From: Chitinophaga sp. S165
GTDB taxonomy: Bacteria > Bacteroidota > Bacteroidia > Chitinophagales > Chitinophagaceae
DNA length: 64,000 nucleotides
Reading direction: 5' to 3'
Assembly (NCBI RefSeq): GCF_003182155.1
Contig: NZ_QGTG01000002.1
Location: 62,001 to 126,000, forward strand
Each line of letters starts with the position of its first letter. Position 1 is the first letter of the stretch. A program made the translations under genes and the position numbers. This document shows positions 8,707-17,218 of this stretch, piece after piece. The notes beneath the pieces are model-generated. The model did not search any database. It was not told the origin of the DNA and was given only the letters and a program-made list of their open reading frames with translations.

Positions 8707-8719
8707 AACATCAGGTTTA

Positions 8720-8750
8720 AAATTGTTAATTACTAACAAACAAGTAAGAA
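8720..8750. promoter_or_regulatory. Operator copy 2 for the HxlR regulator
   Basis: This is the second copy of the 31-bp site, 77 bp downstream of the first. It keeps the TTACT-N8-AGTAA dyad and abuts the regulator's ATG at 8751. A protein bound here would block the leader of its own mRNA, so autorepression is likely. Confidence 0.7.
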
Positions 8751-9113
8751 ATGAGAAAAGAGAATTCGACCAATGCCCTTAATGCACAGGAATTGTATGA
8801 AACATGTGGAATGGCTATTGCATTGCGGATATTAGGTGGCCGGTGGAAGCCGGGTATCATCTGGAATCTTGCACAGGGAAGAATACGTTATGGTCAGTTA
8901 AAAGCCCTGATACCAAATATTTCTGAGCGCATGCTCATACAGCAATTAAAGGAACTGGAGAAATATGGCTTCGTAGAACGTTTTGTATTTCCGGAAGTTC
9001 CCCCACGCGTAGAGTATGCTTTAACAGAAGAAGGGAAAACACTGATACCCATCGTTCAGGCACTGGCAGCGTGGGGTGACAGCCAACGGGACAAAATAAA
9101 ATTACCTGTATAG
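8751..9113 (+). CDS. HxlR-family transcriptional regulator
   Basis: The 120-residue winged-helix protein has the HxlR signature: ALRILGGRWKPGIIWNL, the recognition region SERMLIQQLKELEKYG and a wing with VEYALTEEGKTL. Cys20 in the N-terminal helix (YETCGMA) sits where several HxlR/HypR-type regulators keep a redox- or electrophile-sensing cysteine, so thiol sensing is possible but unproven. It is divergent from the SDR gene, and two copies of a 31-bp dyad flank its promoter. It is therefore likely to control itself and the SDR gene. Confidence 0.93.
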   Translation: MRKENSTNALNAQELYETCGMAIALRILGGRWKPGIIWNLAQGRIRYGQLKALIPNISERMLIQQLKELEKYGFVERFVFPEVPPRVEYALTEEGKTLIPIVQALAAWGDSQRDKIKLPV

Positions 9114-9114
9114 A

Positions 9115-9720
9115 TCAAATACCTATGAGAAACCCCTCCCGTTGCATTTCCTTGTAAACGGTCATTGCAACAACATCCATCAGTTTATCAAGATTAGAAG
9201 GATCTACTGAAGTAGTAATACCGCTCCATATAAGCTTATTCCTTTTCAGCGAATACACATTTGTCTCGACAGTGTATTTCTTCGTTGTCTTATAATATCC
9301 CGGATCATTCCAGGCAGTCCACGCATTCATGTAGTAGCCCCAGAACCGGCCATAGTAAATAGGATAATGACCGGGCACATACTGAACATCTTTATCAACG
9401 TCTGCGAGCCGCATGATCACAACACCGTCGAACCCCTCTTCTTTCAATTTTTCTTTCAACCCTTCCTGCTCCTCTTTCGTTGTCTTACGCGTAAAATAAT
9501 TGTAGGACTGTACTCCTTTCCCCCGCAACAGTTGCGCTAATTTATCCTCTGTGGTTCTGCGGTTAGCCTCGTTATTCAATAACGCCACAACCAGTACCTT
9601 ATTCAATAGGGATACATCAACTGTTACTTCAGGGTCCCTCCATCTTTTTTCAATGCGGGCGGAAGTCCCACAGCTATACAAGGTCATAAGGATAGCCAAT
9701 AGACAGATGCTCTTTTTCAT
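9115..9720 (-). CDS. Hypothetical lipoprotein
   Basis: The start is set at the ATG at 9720 because it gives a lipoprotein signal (MKKSICLLAILMTLYSCGTS) with Cys17 as the lipidation site. An upstream in-frame ATG would bury the signal. The mature protein is about 185 residues with an alternating alpha/beta pattern (VLVVALLNNEANRRTTEDKL, GFDGVVIMRLADVD) and a Tyr/Trp-rich segment (GRFWGYYMNAWTAW). The nucleotide-free fold resembles DUF4136-type lipoproteins, but I cannot assign it firmly. It is probably anchored in the periplasm or outer membrane. It is convergent with the HxlR gene, with one base between the stop codons. Confidence 0.75.
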   Translation of the reverse strand: MKKSICLLAILMTLYSCGTSARIEKRWRDPEVTVDVSLLNKVLVVALLNNEANRRTTEDKLAQLLRGKGVQSYNYFTRKTTKEEQEGLKEKLKEEGFDGVVIMRLADVDKDVQYVPGHYPIYYGRFWGYYMNAWTAWNDPGYYKTTKKYTVETNVYSLKRNKLIWSGITTSVDPSNLDKLMDVVAMTVYKEMQREGFLIGI

Positions 9721-9877
9721 AACGTAGGAATTTATATATACTAATCTCGTCAAAAATTGTGCAAGTTCCTGACATTCTGTTGCCCCAGGCATACTCTGGC
9801 ATTACGTCCAAGCTGTTTCCCCTAATTTAAGGCTTAATTCTCCATAATTCAACGCAGGCCGACCGCTGATATTTTAT

Positions 9878-9902
9878 GGCCTGAACACAAAATGTTCAGG
9901 CC
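9878..9902 (-). terminator. Hairpin downstream of the DUF3667 gene
   Basis: A perfect 10-bp stem (GGCCTGAACA and its complement) with a 5-nt loop begins 10 bp after the stop. The following bases on the minus strand are A/T-rich but lack a real U-run, so termination efficiency is uncertain. Confidence 0.5.
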
Positions 9903-9911
9903 GTAGTCCCA

Positions 9912-10952
9912 TTATAGCAAAGCGCTCAAGCTTATGATGATAAACCCTGCCACTATAAAAGTTCCATACAATAGGCTTAATCCAAGCGCCTTACCGACGG
10001 AAACAGCTGTTTTTTGCTGGTAAGTGTTCTTTAATGCCACTACCAGGAATATAATGACAAGTACCAGCTCCAATATAGTATTGAATACCTCGAGGGAAGG
10101 CAGGACTTTATTTATCAAGTTAAATACAAGGAACAACAGGAACACCGCTGAATGAAAATGTAGGGAAAATATTGCATGATCAGCGTAATAATATTTCTTT
10201 CTGTCATAGAATAGCTTCAGAAATAAAGCAAACAATGGTAGCAAAAGGAACATCAGCTTCGGAACCGCGTGCTGTGTTTTCTCAACCAGCAAATTTATTA
10301 CAGCTTCTCCATGGTGCTCAATAGTAGCGAGCCAGCGGCTGTATAGCCATGGTTTTAAGCCCTTATCCCTTTGGCTTTCCGGCAAAGCATGTTGTGTCGA
10401 GTCATAGGCCTTTAACATTTTATAATCGATGTTGCCAATAAGTTGGACGTCAATTTCTGCTGCCCTCAGACTATCAAGTTTCAGGCGACTCATCGCATTC
10501 CCAAGTACATCCCTTCTTATACTATCAGCCTTATTGCCACTGGTAGTTTGCGCCAGCATCTGGTTCAGGCTGTCCGCTACTTCTTTTTTTGCCACATATA
10601 CTATTCTTTCCCTGATCGCTTCTTCGCCTTTTTCGCTATTATGGCTAAAGGCAAATGCCGCCAGGAAATAAAGGAAAGAAGTAAATACATACAAGCGTAT
10701 GGGATGCAGATAACTGGCCCTCCTGCCTGAAAGGTATTCCTTCGTTAAAAAACCCGGTTTGAATATCAGATCTTTTATAGTGGTAAAGAACTTTGAATCG
10801 TAGTGGGTAACGTCCTCAAAAAAGTGCCTTACAAGATGGTTGAACGATTCCTTCACTTCTGTATTCTCCTGTCCACAGTGACTGCAATATCGTTCCTGTA
10901 CAATAGTTCCGCAGTTTAGACAGTTGTTCTCATGTCTTAGGTGTTGTTTCAT
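9912..10952 (-). CDS. DUF3667 zinc-ribbon membrane protein
   Basis: The 346-residue protein starts with a zinc ribbon (CLNCGTIV...YCSHCGQEN, two CxxC pairs) followed by the DUF3667 hallmark HFFEDVTHYDSKFFTTIKDL, FKPGFLTKEYLSGRRASYLHPIRL-type segment. It then has one early helix (about 90-105) and three or four C-terminal helices (about 230-346). A soluble region between about 115 and 225 lies in between. The family is widespread in Bacteroidota and of unknown function. It is a single gene with its own -7-like element upstream. Confidence 0.9.
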   Translation of the reverse strand: MKQHLRHENNCLNCGTIVQERYCSHCGQENTEVKESFNHLVRHFFEDVTHYDSKFFTTIKDLIFKPGFLTKEYLSGRRASYLHPIRLYVFTSFLYFLAAFAFSHNSEKGEEAIRERIVYVAKKEVADSLNQMLAQTTSGNKADSIRRDVLGNAMSRLKLDSLRAAEIDVQLIGNIDYKMLKAYDSTQHALPESQRDKGLKPWLYSRWLATIEHHGEAVINLLVEKTQHAVPKLMFLLLPLFALFLKLFYDRKKYYYADHAIFSLHFHSAVFLLFLVFNLINKVLPSLEVFNTILELVLVIIFLVVALKNTYQQKTAVSVGKALGLSLLYGTFIVAGFIIISLSALL

Positions 10953-10983
10953 AGATGGTTGTAAAATGGCGTTATATATGCTT

Positions 10984-10991
10984 CAAAATTA
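10984..10991 (-). promoter_or_regulatory. Putative -7 element of the DUF3667 gene (TAATTTTG)
   Basis: This matches TAnnTTTG on the minus strand, 31 bp upstream of the start. No good -33 TTG is seen. Confidence 0.4.
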
Positions 10992-11157
10992 TACTACTTA
11001 CAGGAAACTTCTCAGAAACTGGGACGGCACCTTGGATATTTGCATTTAATACTCTGCCCCTTGCAATTTTAAACGTTCCCCAAAATTGAATTTTGTGATG
11101 TCACTTAACAGGTAATTGAGCGCCTGTCATTATTATCAACAATAAAAAAATAGAACA

Positions 11158-11643
11158 ATGAAAACATTCCTGATTGGCATCATCCTCGGATTATTCGGAG
11201 CATTTGCAGTTGCACTGGCATTCGGTCTACAATGGCCAGCATGGGTCATGTTCATCGCCTGGGTAAGTTATTACATTTTTGGTAAAACATTAAAAACATC
11301 TTTACTGGCTTTCGTACAACTCCTGTTGGGGATCATTATGGGTATTCTGATGCAGGCCACGGGTATTTTCCTGACAAGGTACATAGGTGAAGCAGGGCTG
11401 CCTGTAGCGGTATTCTTCTTTATTGGCTCCCTGGCCTATATTTCCAGGCTGAAAACATGTAATAATATTCCGGCTTACTTTCTGGGACTGATCATCTTCT
11501 TTGGCGTTCACCCACAGATTGCGGTAGCACCGCTGCTGGAATTACTGGTACCGATCCTTGCTGGCTTCGTGCTGGCATGGCTGAACGACTCATCTGTTGT
11601 AAGGCTATCCAGGTTATATGATGCAACAAAGCAATCCGCCTGA
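11158..11643 (+). CDS. DUF1097 inner-membrane protein
   Basis: This 161-residue, highly hydrophobic protein has about five transmembrane helices and matches the DUF1097 pattern: an N-terminal helix with a glycine-rich face, WPAWVMFIAWVSYYIFG with a short soluble turn, and repeated FFGVHP-like and LAWL elements. Its function is unknown; E. coli YcdZ is a relative. It stands alone, with a terminator hairpin about 45 bp downstream. Confidence 0.8.
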   Translation: MKTFLIGIILGLFGAFAVALAFGLQWPAWVMFIAWVSYYIFGKTLKTSLLAFVQLLLGIIMGILMQATGIFLTRYIGEAGLPVAVFFFIGSLAYISRLKTCNNIPAYFLGLIIFFGVHPQIAVAPLLELLVPILAGFVLAWLNDSSVVRLSRLYDATKQSA

Positions 11644-11688
11644 TTTATCTGAACGGATATTTAACACCAGAGGGCGAACATCTGCAAA

Positions 11689-11724
11689 TAAAAAGTCTTT
11701 ATGAACCAGTCATAAAGGCTTTTG
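11689..11724 (+). terminator. Intrinsic terminator after the DUF1097 gene
   Basis: Arms AAAAGTCTTTATGA and TCATAAAGGCTTTT form a stem with one mismatch and an ACCAG-type loop, followed by T-rich sequence. Confidence 0.75.
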
Positions 11725-11800
11725 TTTGCTTGCGCCCTGTGTATTAGCAGGCTAATATTTTCCTTTCCAACTATAGCAAGGAAACACGAAATTTGTTCTT

Positions 11801-12661
11801 ATGCCAAAGAAAAGGGGATTTTTGGACAGAATCACGCAGCACGAGAAGCTGGCTATCAGAATCAATACTGATAAAATTCCCGCTTTCCCTGCAGATATTC
11901 AGGCCATCCTTAGTGGACCACACAAGGAACCTCATTATTTCATCGAACTGATGGTCGAAGGCGAGGACAATCAAATGATTGACCTACGGAATTACAAGGT
12001 CGCCTCCAGTCAGTTACTTTTCGTACTTCCCAACCAGCTCCATTGGTCGGGTAGGCAAAAACAAGGCAGCAAGTTCTTTAACATTGTATTTGACGAAAAC
12101 TGCCTCTCCCTCCTTCCCCAGACTTATAGATTTCTCCTTAACCCTCTCAATAATTCTCTTATTACGGTTGACCAGCAGCCCCTGAAACGATTATCTTCCC
12201 TATTGATCAGCATGTCCTCTCTCCTGGAAGACGAGCATGCGGGCACAGAAATTCTGTTGGCTTACCTGAACGCGTTCTTAACAGAATGTAATACACTTTA
12301 CTTTTCCGGCCACCGTATTGAAGTTAAGTCAAATAAACTGGAGAAATATTACGAGTTCCAACAATACATTGAAAACAATCTCACCCATCCAGGCGAAATT
12401 CATTCAATAGCGGAAAAACTCGCCGTAAGTACCAATTTCCTGTACCAGATCGTTAAACAATACTCCGGGCATTCTCCTAAAGAATTTCTAATTAACCGGA
12501 TCATGCTCGAAGCACAGCGCAAATTGTACCATGAACACCCTTCTATAAAAACATTGGCCTATGACCTCGGCTTTTCTGATCCGGACTATTTTTCACGGCT
12601 TTTCAAAAAGACAGTGGGAAAAAGCATTACCCAATTTATCTCAGAGCTTAAGGATTTGTAA
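11801..12661 (+). CDS. AraC-family transcriptional regulator
   Basis: The 286-residue protein has an N-terminal cupin-like sensing domain (about 25-170, with the strand-turn SQLLFVLPNQLHWSG) and a C-terminal AraC/XylS DNA-binding domain (about 185-285). The first helix-turn-helix is IHSIAEKLAVSTNFLYQIVK and the second is IKTLAYDLGFSDPDYFSRLFKK, ending in the usual F-K-K-x-x-G pattern. The ligand is unknown. The DUF3861 and NDH-like genes lie downstream on the same strand with 90-150 bp gaps and are plausible targets. Confidence 0.93.
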   Translation: MPKKRGFLDRITQHEKLAIRINTDKIPAFPADIQAILSGPHKEPHYFIELMVEGEDNQMIDLRNYKVASSQLLFVLPNQLHWSGRQKQGSKFFNIVFDENCLSLLPQTYRFLLNPLNNSLITVDQQPLKRLSSLLISMSSLLEDEHAGTEILLAYLNAFLTECNTLYFSGHRIEVKSNKLEKYYEFQQYIENNLTHPGEIHSIAEKLAVSTNFLYQIVKQYSGHSPKEFLINRIMLEAQRKLYHEHPSIKTLAYDLGFSDPDYFSRLFKKTVGKSITQFISELKDL

Positions 12662-12754
12662 GGGTATAAAGTGAATTTGTCCTGCTCTCTTATTACTATG
12701 ATCATGACCTTTGCCAAGACAAATTTGTAGTAGTAAGAAAAATGATAGTAAACA

Positions 12755-13048
12755 ATGAACGAATACCATCTCACCTTAACGCGGGTCCGCGAGGCAAATG
12801 GACAAGCCGGCGAAAGTGAGTCCATACATCTGGATATTAAACTTCATGACGAAATTTATGAAATCATTGATCGTGTAAATGGAAAAAATATCTTCAGTGA
12901 ACAAGCTACAGCATCCGAATTCGCCATCGGCTTAAAGCTATTCGGAGAGATAATTATCAAATACCGGCACACACCCCTTTTTAATGATTTCCTGCCCCAT
13001 TTCAAGTCATTCATGAAAAAGCTAAAACAATATAACGGAGAAAACTGA
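12755..13048 (+). CDS. DUF3861 small protein
   Basis: The 97-residue soluble protein matches the DUF3861 pattern: an N-terminal strand YHLTLTRV, a middle segment IHLDIKLHDEIYEIIDRV, then FAIGLKLFGEIIIKYRHTPLF and FKSFMKKLK. The family is common in proteobacteria and Bacteroidota and has no known role. It sits between an AraC regulator and a flavoprotein dehydrogenase, so it may be part of the same regulon. Confidence 0.8.
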   Translation: MNEYHLTLTRVREANGQAGESESIHLDIKLHDEIYEIIDRVNGKNIFSEQATASEFAIGLKLFGEIIIKYRHTPLFNDFLPHFKSFMKKLKQYNGEN

Positions 13049-13194
13049 TCTGTGTGATGATAAGATCTGATGTCAGCTGGTCGGCTATTGGCAGATCAAT
13101 AAGAATGTTTTGCTGTCTTCTGCCGAAAGTACCGGCTAGTCTGACACTTTATTACGAACGGATCTAATGAGAAATAAACTTAAAAACAGAAAGA

Positions 13195-14421
13195 ATGGAA
13201 AACAAAACAGAGGGAAGGAAACAACTGCTGATCATTGGAGGTGGATATGCCGGTTTCTGGAGTGCTATAAGTGCGATCCGTCAAAGCCGTGAAATAAAGA
13301 AAACAGACGAACTGGAAGTGACGCTGATCAATCCCGACAACTACTTCACAATGCGGCCGAGACTGTATGAAGTATCTCTTGAAGGTCTGCGGATTGAATT
13401 GGACAAATATTTGAAACCGCTGGGCATTAATCAGATCCATGGAAAGGCTGACACGATCAATCCTGAAAAAAGCGAGGTGACCGTTTCCACCGCAAAAGGA
13501 ATAAGACACCTGCATTACGATTATCTTGTACTCGCGACAGGTAGTTCGCTGAGAGCGTTAAATCTGCCAGGCATTGAAAACACATTCAATAATGATACAT
13601 TTAATAATGCCCTGGACCTGGAAAATCACATCATCAAACTTGCAAAAAACAACTTCGCTAATGAAGGCGACACTACTTTTGTTGTTGCAGGCGGCGGCTT
13701 TACGGGACTTGAGTCTGTAACCTCCATAGAGGATAAAGCGAAAGCAATGCAGGCTAAGTATAGTACAAAAGAGTCAAAATTCAGGATAGTACTGGTTGAA
13801 AAACATGATGTGGTAGCTTCATTTTATGCTGCTCAAGGCCAGCAATATATCATTGACGCACTAAAGATAAAAAACGTAGAAGTCATAACAGGATCGCAGG
13901 TTGCTTATGTGGAACCATCTGAGGTCCTTTTAAGCGATGGTACAAGGATCTCTACAAGTACGGTTATCTGGACTGTGGGACTGGTTGCAAGTCCGCTAAC
14001 ATATTTCTTTAAAGGTGTAAAAGACGCTCTTAACCGGGTATCTGTTGACAGCTATCTGAAATTGCCTGCATACGATAATGTCATTGTAGCAGGAGATGTG
14101 GCGAACGTGAAAGTTGGCGATGACCAATCTGCAGTAATGTCCTGCCAGTTCTCTCAGTTTCAGGGTAGATGGGCTGGTCACAACGCAGTTAATGATCTCT
14201 TTGGGCTTCCGCTTAAAGAATACAAACAACCCGGATACACTACATGCCTTGATCTGGGAACGAACTATGCCCTTATTACAGAAGGATGGGACAGGAAAAC
14301 CAGACAAACCGGACAAGCAGCTAAAGCGACTAAGGAATGGATATCTACAGATCTTATCTACCCTTCCATCGATATTGAAGAAGCTGTAGCAGAATCGTTT
14401 CCAGCGATACCCAATTTCTGA
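13195..14421 (+). CDS. NDH-2-like FAD-dependent NAD(P)H oxidoreductase
   Basis: This 408-residue flavoprotein has an N-terminal FAD Rossmann motif (IIGGGYAGFWSA, residues about 12-23), the second FAD-contact strand YLVLATGS, an NAD(P)H-binding GGGFTGLES near residue 165, and a C-terminal FAD motif IVAGDVAN. The order is that of type II NADH dehydrogenases and related pyridine nucleotide-disulfide oxidoreductases. No redox-active CxxxxC pair is seen, which argues against a disulfide reductase. It may pass electrons from NADH to quinone at the membrane face, but there is no obvious membrane anchor. The electron acceptor is uncertain. Confidence 0.85.
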   Translation: MENKTEGRKQLLIIGGGYAGFWSAISAIRQSREIKKTDELEVTLINPDNYFTMRPRLYEVSLEGLRIELDKYLKPLGINQIHGKADTINPEKSEVTVSTAKGIRHLHYDYLVLATGSSLRALNLPGIENTFNNDTFNNALDLENHIIKLAKNNFANEGDTTFVVAGGGFTGLESVTSIEDKAKAMQAKYSTKESKFRIVLVEKHDVVASFYAAQGQQYIIDALKIKNVEVITGSQVAYVEPSEVLLSDGTRISTSTVIWTVGLVASPLTYFFKGVKDALNRVSVDSYLKLPAYDNVIVAGDVANVKVGDDQSAVMSCQFSQFQGRWAGHNAVNDLFGLPLKEYKQPGYTTCLDLGTNYALITEGWDRKTRQTGQAAKATKEWISTDLIYPSIDIEEAVAESFPAIPNF

Positions 14422-14460
14422 TCCTTGAGACTGATCATGTTTTAATCAGTTTATGGGTTA

Positions 14461-14492
14461 GGCCGGATGATGCGATCATTGTCCGGTCTTTT
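14461..14492 (+). terminator. Intrinsic terminator after the NDH-like gene
   Basis: An 11-bp stem with G-U pairs (14461-14471 with 14478-14488) is followed by TTTTCT. The convergent kinase gene ends a few bases further on. Confidence 0.7.
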
Positions 14493-14500
14493 CTGCTTTG

Positions 14501-16816
14501 TCAAACGTAAACTCTGGTCCTCTCCTCACATACCAATGGGTCAGCTCTTCCCTCCTCTTCTTCATACTTAAAGCGAACTGTTATAGTTACACCTCTGTTG
14601 CTGCAGATGCTCAATGTTCCATCCAGTTGTTCCGCCAATGTATTCATCAACATCATACCCATTGAGCCCTGTTGCGCTGGCACCTCATCGTCGCGGAAAC
14701 CATTTCCGTTATCGGCAATAACGAGGGTTAAATAACCCGCATCTGAAGATTGAAGGGAAATGATAATGGTGCCGCTACCTGTAAAGGCATACTTGATAGC
14801 ATTGGTAATGGCTTCATTCAGTATCAAACCTATGGGTACGGACTGAGATACATCAAGTTTTACAGGCGCTATATCTAGCTCGAACTTTATTTTATTGACG
14901 TCCAGGAAACCATCTTTCAGGTATAATACCAGCTCCCGGATATAGGCCCGCATATCTATTAAAGCCATATTCTCTGACTGGTAAAGTTTTTGGTGAATAA
15001 GAGATATCGCCTGCATCCTGTAACGGCTTTCTCTGATAACATTCAGAGCATCTTTATCACCAAGAAATGCAGCCTGTGTATTCAGAAGGCTCATCACAAT
15101 CTGCAAGTTGTTTTTAACACGGTGATGGATCTCTTTTAACAACCATTCCTTTTCATCCAGCAACTTATTCTGTGAAAGGATTAACTCTTCCAGCGATAGA
15201 TTTTTACGGTTGATCTCATCCTGCTGTTGTTTCAACTGCCTGTTACTACGCAATTTCAATTGATAGCGGTTATACCCTAGCAACAGCAAGGCTACCAACA
15301 TACAGGCTCCTGCTATGATCACGTTCCTGGTAAAACGGGTGCTTCGCAATTCTGCCTTTTGCAGTTGCGCTTCCCTCGTAAGCAATGCAATATTCTGTTC
15401 TTTGAGTTTTAACGCCTGATCTTTTTGTTCGGTTTCATATTGAACCTGTAATCTACTGATCTGTCGCATCTTTGCATCACTAAAAACAGAATCATTCATA
15501 ACTTTGAACATTCGGAAATGCTCAAGTGCTTCCTGGTATTTCCCCTTGGAAGAATCAGCCTTATAAAGTAAAGCATATGCTGATGCCTGCAGCTGCTGCT
15601 GTCCGTTTTTCTTCGCTGCGTTCAATAAAAGTGAGCCAAAATGATGTGCCTCCCGACTCTGATGTATACCTAAATAATACAGGCCCAAAGGCCCGAACAG
15701 CTGTTCATCGAACGGATCATGAGGTGGCAACCCAAGCCTTGCTTTTTCCACGCTTTGTGCATAGGGACGAGCAAGATCATACTGCCCTAAAACACAATAG
15801 CTTGCTAACATACATTCGGCCATCCAGGCTTTTAGATGAAGCTCTTTAGCCGGATAATTGCGTTCCACCCATTTCATTAATTTCAGCGCCTCTTCTGGTC
15901 TCTTTAATTTCAAATAAGCGTGTGCCAGGTTACCTGTAAGAATTTGAATAGAAGAGGTATCCTTCAGCTTAATGGAGACCTTCAGGGCCTTGCTCTGGCA
16001 TTTTACAGCCTTAGGCTTGTCGTCCAGATTATAATAGATCAATCCCAATCTGTTATAGCTGGTGCTAAGTTGGGCAGTACTATCTTTAAGTTCCTCAGCA
16101 GTTTTTACTGACAGTAGCGCATATTTAAGCGCATTGTCCAGATCTCCCAGCTGGTTACAAGCAGCGCCCAGCAGATCATACACACCCTGGAGCTCTTTGT
16201 ATTTCACTTCCTTGAAGAGTGCTAACGATCGCAATAACATATTCTTTGCTTCGTTGTAATCCGGGAGTACAATGTAGTAGTCTCCCAGCCTCTTAAGCGT
16301 TTCGGCTTGCTTGAATTTCAGTTTTTGTGCTTCGTATATTCCCGCTGCGTCCCGGTAATACCTGATCCTGGCCTTAAGCGACGTATCATCCCATTTCGAG
16401 TAATATTCCGCAAGTTCTATATATGCGTCTGCCAGATACTCTTTTGCTTTATCTTTCTCAAAGATTGCTTCCGCCTTCAATACATATTCCTTGCCTTTAA
16501 CACGATCATCCTTTTCACGCCAGAGCTTCGCATAAAGCAGATAGCTTTGTCCTTCCCACACACGCCGGCCTGTCTTTAATGCCGTTTCGAGCACTTTCTC
16601 TGCGCATAGTTTGGCACTGTCTATATCACCGTCAATGGTACCCCGCCTCATCACATACGCGTCACCTGCAGCTATGAGTATACGAACATCTGCCGTATCT
16701 GAAAACTCCTTATTCAACGCCTGCTGCAAGGCTGTTAGCGAAGGCATTCTCTCCTGTGCCAAACCTGGAACCACACAACTTATTATACAATAGAAAAGCA
16801 ACAGAAGCCTGTTCAT
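14501..16816 (-). CDS. TPR sensor histidine kinase (HisKA_2 type), copy A
   Basis: Read from the ATG at 16816, the protein has 771 residues. It has a signal peptide ending GLAQ, a long helical region (about 30-420) with tetratricopeptide repeats, a coiled coil rich in Q/K/E, and one transmembrane helix (about 500-520, VIIAGACMLVALLLLGY). The HisKA_2 box is LKEIHHRVKNNLQIVMSLLN and the ATPase core shows NEAITNAIKYAF and DNGNGF. The TPR domain should lie in the periplasm, with the kinase in the cytosol. An upstream in-frame ATG at 16822 would add two residues. A paralogue of exactly the same length follows upstream at 17219-19534. No response regulator is adjacent, so the partner is unknown. 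Confidence 0.9.
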   Translation of the reverse strand: MNRLLLLFYCIISCVVPGLAQERMPSLTALQQALNKEFSDTADVRILIAAGDAYVMRRGTIDGDIDSAKLCAEKVLETALKTGRRVWEGQSYLLYAKLWREKDDRVKGKEYVLKAEAIFEKDKAKEYLADAYIELAEYYSKWDDTSLKARIRYYRDAAGIYEAQKLKFKQAETLKRLGDYYIVLPDYNEAKNMLLRSLALFKEVKYKELQGVYDLLGAACNQLGDLDNALKYALLSVKTAEELKDSTAQLSTSYNRLGLIYYNLDDKPKAVKCQSKALKVSIKLKDTSSIQILTGNLAHAYLKLKRPEEALKLMKWVERNYPAKELHLKAWMAECMLASYCVLGQYDLARPYAQSVEKARLGLPPHDPFDEQLFGPLGLYYLGIHQSREAHHFGSLLLNAAKKNGQQQLQASAYALLYKADSSKGKYQEALEHFRMFKVMNDSVFSDAKMRQISRLQVQYETEQKDQALKLKEQNIALLTREAQLQKAELRSTRFTRNVIIAGACMLVALLLLGYNRYQLKLRSNRQLKQQQDEINRKNLSLEELILSQNKLLDEKEWLLKEIHHRVKNNLQIVMSLLNTQAAFLGDKDALNVIRESRYRMQAISLIHQKLYQSENMALIDMRAYIRELVLYLKDGFLDVNKIKFELDIAPVKLDVSQSVPIGLILNEAITNAIKYAFTGSGTIIISLQSSDAGYLTLVIADNGNGFRDDEVPAQQGSMGMMLMNTLAEQLDGTLSICSNRGVTITVRFKYEEEEGRADPLVCEERTRVYV

Positions 16817-17218
16817 AACCATACTTATTTTTTACCTGCCTTTTCATCTTCAACATTACCTGATAACCTCACATTAGCCGTGCAGATAGATTATTGGCAA
16901 CGCATTTTCCCGGGCTCCTTTAATTGTCCTCAGAACAGTTAAGACACATGACATCATGACTAACCTACAGCATTTGACCTTGCCGCATTATTATTCCTAA
17001 ATTACCCAGGCCTGAACAGGCCTGCACGAACTTATAATGATATAAACTGGAATATGTGCACAAGTTAAGCCTAACTGCAATGTTTGGATATCCCCTATAG
17101 AACAATAGCTGACAGGCATTGGTCGGGGCAAATTTAACGATCAGGGCTCAACTAATGACCAGCCCACAAGATAAAATATTTATTAATTTACATTTGTTAA
17201 CTAAACACTTATAACACT
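16817..17218. other. About 400 bp between the two TPR kinase genes
   Basis: There is no ORF of note. A CAAATTTA at 17129-17136 reads TAAATTTG on the minus strand and could be a -7 element, but it lies more than 300 bp from the start of copy A and has no well-placed -33. The gap suggests separate transcription of the two kinases. Confidence 0.4.
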
